Source of the DNA: Xiphias gladius
Taxonomy: Eukaryota; Chordata; Actinopteri; Istiophoriformes; Xiphiidae
Direction: 5' to 3'
NCBI RefSeq assembly: GCF_016859285.1
Contig: NC_053400.1
Coordinates: forward strand, 17,897,046 to 17,961,045
DNA: 64,000 nucleotides
The notes under the pieces were generated by a model. It was not told the DNA's origin. It searched no databases and worked only from the letters and a program-made list of their open reading frames with translations. Positions 58,800 to 64,000 of this stretch are shown here, one piece after another. The position numbers were made by a program, and so were the translations under genes. How positions within the stretch are numbered: position 1 is the stretch's first letter; the number at the start of each line of letters is the position of its first letter.

Positions 58800-58850
58800 G
58801 TGAGTGGTAAACCATGCCAATATATAGACCTCCACCCACGACTCACGTGG
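58800..58850 (-). promoter_or_regulatory. slc38a8: slc38a8 core promoter: TATA box and CACGTG E-box
   Basis: TCTATATA on the minus strand at about 58820-58827 lies about 165 bp upstream of the ATG, which predicts a start site near 58790 and a 5' UTR of about 130 nt. A CACGTG palindrome at 58844-58849 (context TCACGTGG on the plus strand) sits 17-20 bp further upstream and could bind USF/MITF-type bHLH-ZIP factors. Function is inferred. Confidence 0.5.
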
Positions 58851-58869
58851 TCTGATAGAACTTTTTGAC

Positions 58870-61317
58870 TATTAAACATTTCACTCTGAGGTGAAAAATT
58901 TGACACTAAAGTGAGTATGTGTGCTTGCGCCCGCTCCCCCTCCTCCCCTTTATGTCTGTCTCTCTGATATACAGCACAGAAGAAGTAGCACTGCTTAACC
59001 TCCGAGATAACATGTTATATATTATATCAGCTATTATAAGATAAAGAGTGCATTTTCCAGGAAAGGGCTCTCCACTGAAGAAATAAACCATCGGAGTGCA
59101 TAACTAAGTAATAGTACGAAAAATGTACACATGCACCACATATGTCCAGAAACCTGGATTTACCTGCCAGGGGTCTCTATGCCGCTGGGCCCCCTGTTTC
59201 TCCAGTCTGAGGCCAGCTTCCCTCTGAAAATAAGCAAGTGAGTTTTATCTATTTCAGGCGGTTTGTCTGAGATTTTGGCCTGTAATTCACAGTATCTTTT
59301 GGTACGTTTGCATCTGGAGGCTGTGTGTGTGCAGCATGAGCGTTTGAAGTGACCAGTTTTATGACTGAAAATGTTGTTGGATGTTACATATCATCCTTAG
59401 ATATAATACCACAGGAGAATAACTGCAGAGACAAAAGGTAAGGTAAGATTTATCTGGAATAACGTCAGGTGTAATAACAAACATGAAGCCTAAAATAAAA
59501 TAATAATAGTAATACAATGAATGATAATAAAGTTGGTTAAGGTAATTGTATTTACAGCCTAAACTTAATAGGCATACATTTGGTTTACAATCTGAACAGC
59601 ATAAAAAACACTCTGTCCTAAGATAAGGAAAAACTCCCTTTAATTGAACGCTAGTAGACTCAGTTGTCCTGCTCCTAAATCACAAGACAGATTGAATTAC
59701 GTCATGGTTTACTTTTCATTGATTTATTATATATTTCATACTTATTTCATGAATTTACAGAATCTCACTTGAAGAGTTGGTGTGCAGTGCAGTTTATAGG
59801 ATCATCACATTTCTTTATTTTCTGTTAAAATAAAGTCCTGGTCCTATGCACTGGATAGTAAAATCTACCACTCATGGAATTCATAATCCCAGTCATATTT
59901 TATGCTACACACCATCTGTTAAAGAGCAGAGAGCGCTACTGAAATTCCCATAAATGCTGCTCTTCATCTGACTCAATTGCAGAGAGGACGAGGTATCTTT
60001 GTTAAGAAAAAACAAAAACAAACCTGTGCTGTATCTTGAACCTTTCAACAGCTGGATGCAGAATGTGAGGGCTTTGGAGCACCTTAAAAAGATTCCCTGG
60101 TGATGTTGAAGATTTTCTCGAGTGAAATGCAGGACAAAGAGAGATTAGAGGGAGCCAAGGTGTTCCGGGGACAGTTGAAAGACTTAGTAGCTGATCCTCC
60201 AGGCATTTACTGTTTTCAGAAATATCTCAGGATTTCACTTTTTTTTTTTTTTAAGTGAAGAAAAAGGCCTTATCAATTCCTGATGAAGTTACTTCAGTCA
60301 AACTGCAGAGTAAGAACAAGATGATGATCATCATGTCATTACATTACAAAATTATGTTGATGTTATGGACCATTAAAAAAAGATGTAAAGAGAGCAAGAC
60401 TGGGCAATTTTTAATGAAATGTACATACATTGGTTTTTTTCTTCTGGCCGACATAATACGTCATGTTTTTAAAAAAAAAAGATGATGTTTACGCTTGTAC
60501 ACAAGCACACTGCCTTCAGATTCCTACTCAAACTACATTAACACCTTTATGATTTTTTTTTCAGATTTCATACTTAAAAACCATTCCTGGCCAATAGAAA
60601 CATGAAAGCTCTGACTGAGGCTCAGTCAGCAACAGATTTGAATCCCTCCCTCTGTGTCTGTGGTGACCTGCCATGTTTTGTGCCGACTGTCCATGTATTG
60701 AAAATCAGTCGTAACGGCCAAATCAAGGTTATAATCTGGATTTTAAACATGTAGTCTCTTAGCTAAAAAGCAGACAGCCAGAGACTTTTTGACATGCAGT
60801 CTTATTGATTTAAACTCAAAACAAGAGTAAGATGCCATGGTCTTTGCAAACTGCAAGTGGAATCAACTTTATAAGCCTAAAGCTGGGAAGTGTATGAAAC
60901 GGCACTATTCAAATCAGCCGTTAAACCTGTGAGGTTTTAGTTACAGAGTCTGCATGGTGTTGACATGGTATTTAATCAGATTAACACATGAATATAAAGC
61001 AGCATGTCCACCTGAGGTTTCAGTGACGGCTGCAATAACTTCTTAAATTCAGCGTGCTGCAGTAATGAAGTTATCACCTCTGACCTTTAGCTGTCACACC
61101 CGCTCATATCGTGTTCAAGTCATGCTCCGTGACACGCCACACAACCAATCACCATCGTTCACTTTCCGCTCACAGTTTTTATCCTCCACACTCTGGGGGC
61201 ACTGAAACGGTTTTGAAGGATTTTGAGGTGCAACCTGCTACACTGTGGATGAATAAAGTCAGATGAGATTAATCTACTCATGATTCTGCTGTTATGAAAC
61301 AGTTTAAGAGTATTAAG

Positions 61318-61360
<43 letters not shown>

Positions 61361-61372
61361 ACACACAGACAG

Positions 61373-61407
<35 letters not shown>

Positions 61408-62060
61408 TGCACAAAACTGATACACACAATTTCAAGAAAAGCAATAGTTGTGATTTAAGGGAAAAAACTCTTTTTTTGTGTCAGCACAACTTTAATTTAA
61501 GTTTTTGTTGGTTCAAAAATCAGAGTGAAACAAAGAGGCATGAACCACTCCATAGTGCTGTGAAAAATATTAGAATAATGCAAATAAACCAAAAACAAAA
61601 CCAGAAAAAAACCAGTAAATACATTGGTAAACCAGTGAGTAAAATGCAGGGTGCGAATGCATGACAGAACTCACTCAGTAAGAAAAGTTATACAACATTA
61701 AATAACATTACGGCAACTGTAATGTTACGAGGATGAAATTTGGGAAACGCTTGTCCTTCTTCACACCACTGACCTATGTACTTGGCATGTACTTGTTATA
61801 CTTTATACTTTGAATACTTTTTAGTACTTTGTTATTATTTATTGTATTATTTTGTCCTATGTGTTTTATTGAGAAGTGCGCGCTCTGCTATGTATTCGTT
61901 TTAATTGCCCCACAGGGGATACATAAAGTTATTAAACTGGTTAAAGTGGAACTTTACTGTAACCAGCAGTTCATAGTAGAAAAAGCATCATACAGTATAA
62001 CTGCTTAAAGAGGACGGGAAAACCACTGAAAGGAGTCACATGAGATGACACGGTTTCAAA
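58870..62060. other. Intergenic interval between slc38a8 promoter and nrn1l 3' end
   Basis: 3.2 kb. Contains a possible upstream exon (59164-59223, see findings), poly-T at 60240-60253 and a CA microsatellite at 61319-61402. No independent gene recognised. Confidence 0.55.
61319..61402. repeat. (CA)n microsatellite, interrupted
   Basis: An approximately 84-bp CA tract interrupted by CT and GACAGA units. Confidence 0.95.
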
Positions 62061-62072
62061 CAAGTGATAAAA

Positions 62073-62078
62073 TTTATT
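62073..62078 (-). terminator. nrn1l: Candidate nrn1l poly(A) signal (AATAAA)
   Basis: A canonical AATAAA on the minus strand about 750 nt beyond the nrn1l stop codon, giving a plausible 3' UTR length for the neuritin family. Inferred from motif and position. Confidence 0.45.
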
Positions 62079-62826
62079 TCTTTAACAAGCATGCACACAC
62101 TGCAAAGAATCCTTCCACAGAAATCTGATTTTCTGACATTACACCAGTCGTACAGGGTGGTGAATTAAACTTTCTGCACAAAAACGTTGTTTTTCCCCCT
62201 GTGATAATGCTCTCCTCTGGGTCATACCTGATTAGATCACAAACAGATCTGAACACCTGGCATCAAAAAATTCCCCCAATTCTCTCTTGGCCTTAAAAAT
62301 CGCCTGGTAATACTGATATTCTGCAGTAATAATACAAATTGAAGTGTGTACTATAAATATTAGCTTATTGGGAAGATTTTTCTTTCAGCTAAAATATCTC
62401 AGTAATAGGAGGGTCTTCGTCTTCTTCCCTCCCTGGATTAAACTGTTTGTTACTCCAGCCTAAAATGGTATGACCAAGCAATAGTACATGATGTGAATTT
62501 AATTTAACAGTTGAACTGGAAATGTGAAATCCCCATATCTAAGAAAGAGATGCATTAGAGCAGAAAGCAGAATGGATAATGTAAATATTTATGTCAGAAT
62601 TAGAGCAACGTCTTTGTCCTCTCTGAGGGCAATGCATGTAAAATCATACCACCGAACCAAGTACTTCATTATGTTCCAGTTTCTGAAGTCCTGATTTAAG
62701 GATTGATATGTAATCATGATGAGTGTGTCTTGTGAAGAGAGTTTACCCTCGTGTCTTCGGATCGTGGGGGGTGAAGGACTCTCATGACCAGCTGTCATCA
62801 CATGGACTGATCAGCTAACTAACCAA

Positions 62827-63130
62827 CTAACTCCTGTGCAGAGCTAGTAGCGTGCTGCATATGGGGAAAAACAGTGTGCTGAGGGTGGGGCTGTGCTTGT
62901 ATGTTTGCCCCTTCAGTGTTTCCTGGTTGGTCTGGTCGGAGGTGGGGGGGCTCTGGGGTGCAGGCACGGCGCTGGGTGCGAGGGTGGTGCGGCTGGCACA
63001 CATGTCGTAGAGGTTTCCAGAAAACTTCGTCTTCCTGGACTCTTGTCTGAGAGACTCCCAGACAGCTGCTGCCTCTCCAGGACAGCCGGCCAGAGCTGAG
63101 TTTGCACAAACGTGGAACGCATTCCAGGAC
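62827..63130 (-). CDS. nrn1l: nrn1l last coding exon (partial gene): neuritin-like GPI-anchored protein
   Basis: Neuritin-family proteins are small, cysteine-rich, GPI-anchored neuronal surface proteins linked to neurite outgrowth and synapse maturation. This exon starts after a CTCCTCGAAG acceptor with one base of a split codon and encodes 100 residues to TAG at 62827-62829. It opens SWNAFHVCANSALAGCPGEA, continues AAVWESLRQESRKTKFSGNL and YDMCASRTT, and has a Pro/Ser-rich spacer containing TNQETLKG. It ends in a hydrophobic tail (TLSTLFFPICSTLLAL) consistent with a GPI-attachment signal. The W-x-x-FH-x-C...GCP-x-EAAAVWESL run and TNQETL match human NRN1L rather than NRN1. Cysteines 8, 16 and 44 of the exon fit the conserved disulfide set. 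The exons for the signal peptide and first half lie off the right edge. Confidence 0.9.
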
Positions 63131-64000
63131 CTTCGAGGAGCCAGGACAGGAAGAGATGTCAGCGTTAAGCGTAAAATGCAATGACTGTAATGCGTCTAAC
63201 ACCAGGAAAGTGTGTGGAAATTGAAGTACAATAATACAGCAATGAAATTACATATGGTGAACTGCTGAGCAGAGGTTGAAGAGTAATTAACACTCTCCAA
63301 AAAATCTCCACATCCAGTGGTTTAACCCTTCATGTTGCTACAGTGATGTACTGTAGGACCCCGTGACAGCACTGTCAGGTGTGGTAACAGGTGCAGCAGA
63401 GCACACCTCTGACCAGGTCCAACAGAAACAGACTTGAGAGAGGGCAGTGAAACAATACAGTGTCAAATTACTCTTTAAGGTTAAAATCTTTAACTTTTTT
63501 GCCTGTGTATATCTGACAACACCTGTTGTTACTGCTGATAATGTTTTAAAAGTACAGGTTCTAGGAAACATGCTGCAGCTACTCTGGCAGAAATGCATCA
63601 TGTTTTTTTTTCTGGTTTTTTTTGGTGGAGAAGATGTTTTCTCTGCAGAGAGCTGCCTGCTGTATCTCGAAATGAAGCTGATGAGACCGAAGAGTCTGGA
63701 CCTAAAACCATAACATTGCAGGCCACAAAGCCAAACCCGACTGGACATCTCAAAGGAACTTGCGGGTGATAATTCTCTGTTGGGTCATCACAAGTTCACA
63801 TCCAGTGTGAATATAACAAGTCTAAGAGTTTACAGCCATGCAGGAGCTCTGTGAGGTTAGGCTAAATACTAACATGTTCACAATGACAATGCTAACATGC
63901 TGATGTTTAGCAGGTATAACATTTTCACCATCCTTAGTTTAGTGTGTTAACATGCTAACATTTGCTAATTAAAGAAATCAGGAAGTACAGCTGAGGTTGA
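63131..64000 (-). other. nrn1l: nrn1l intron 2 (partial; runs off the right edge)
   Basis: I looked on the minus strand for the preceding exon (Cys-Asp...Gly-Phe...Cys...Leu-Gly-Asp-Ser-Met) and did not find it. The last 165 bp belong to a dispersed repeat. Open frames around 63338-63748 do not resemble neuritin. Confidence 0.6.
63835..64000 (+). repeat. Teleost 'TGCTAACATGCT' repeat, cut by the window edge
   Basis: 'caggagctctgtgaggttaggctaaatactaacatg', 'aatgctaacatgctgatgtttagcaggtataacattttcaccatc' and 'ggaagtacagctgaggttga' follow the family consensus and run to the last base. Confidence 0.75.

Noticed and set aside
63338-63748. 136-codon minus-strand frame upstream of the nrn1l exon, considered as the missing neuritin exon
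   Set aside because: It lacks the neuritin cysteine spacing and the Leu-Gly-Asp-Ser-Met motif, and no donor/acceptor pair fits the phase needed to join the last exon.
1-64000. CRISPR arrays, bacterial operons, phage or integrated viral genes, retroelement polymerase genes
   Set aside because: None seen. The repeats are microsatellites and vertebrate dispersed repeats, and no frame resembles reverse transcriptase, transposase, gag or capsid proteins.

Overview
This is a teleost fish nuclear window, probably percomorph. The evidence is intron-rich vertebrate genes, long (CA)n/(TG)n microsatellites and several high-copy interspersed repeat families that I recognise from percomorph genomes. There is no prokaryotic, viral or organellar content, and no CRISPR array, operon or rRNA/tRNA gene.

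Five protein-coding genes can be supported, all transcribed from the minus strand (right to left). From low to high coordinates: (1) got2, mitochondrial aspartate aminotransferase, only coding exon 1 (2035-2117), the rest lying beyond the left edge; (2) calb2, calretinin, complete in 11 coding exons (8967-20388), reconstructed as 271 aa with five canonical EF-hand loops and a degenerate sixth; (3) cmtr2, cap2 2'-O-methyltransferase, complete in two coding exons (40208-42984, 766 aa); (4) slc38a8, a SNAT-family amino acid transporter, complete in 10 coding exons (52632-58657, 442 aa); (5) nrn1l, neuritin-like, only the last coding exon (62827-63130). For the complete genes every exon joins in phase between GT and AG sites.

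Layout: 1-2.3 kb, got2 intron 1, exon 1 and promoter (CRE). 2.3-8.5 kb, intergenic with two MITE-like elements. 8.5-20.5 kb, calb2 with a TATA-like CpG-rich promoter. 20.5-40.1 kb, a gene-free interval with a CAG/GAA-bearing tandem duplication, microsatellites, dispersed repeats, a nested palindrome and one frameshifted coiled-coil pseudogene (33.7-34.4 kb). 40.2-45.56 kb, cmtr2 with a non-coding first exon and an E-box/NRF1-type promoter. 45.6-52.4 kb, intergenic. 52.4-58.9 kb, slc38a8. 58.9-62.1 kb, intergenic. 62.07-63.13 kb, nrn1l 3' end. 63.1-64 kb, nrn1l intron with a repeat.

The genes do not form a pathway. They are an ancient syntenic block: from memory, the human orthologues all map to chromosome 16q. 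I found no convincing undescribed biological system. The more unusual points are an exact 26-nt copy of a calb2 splice-donor junction inside a neighbouring repeat, the nested palindrome, the tandem duplication upstream of calb2, the intron inside the cmtr2 coding region and a possible extra upstream exon of slc38a8.
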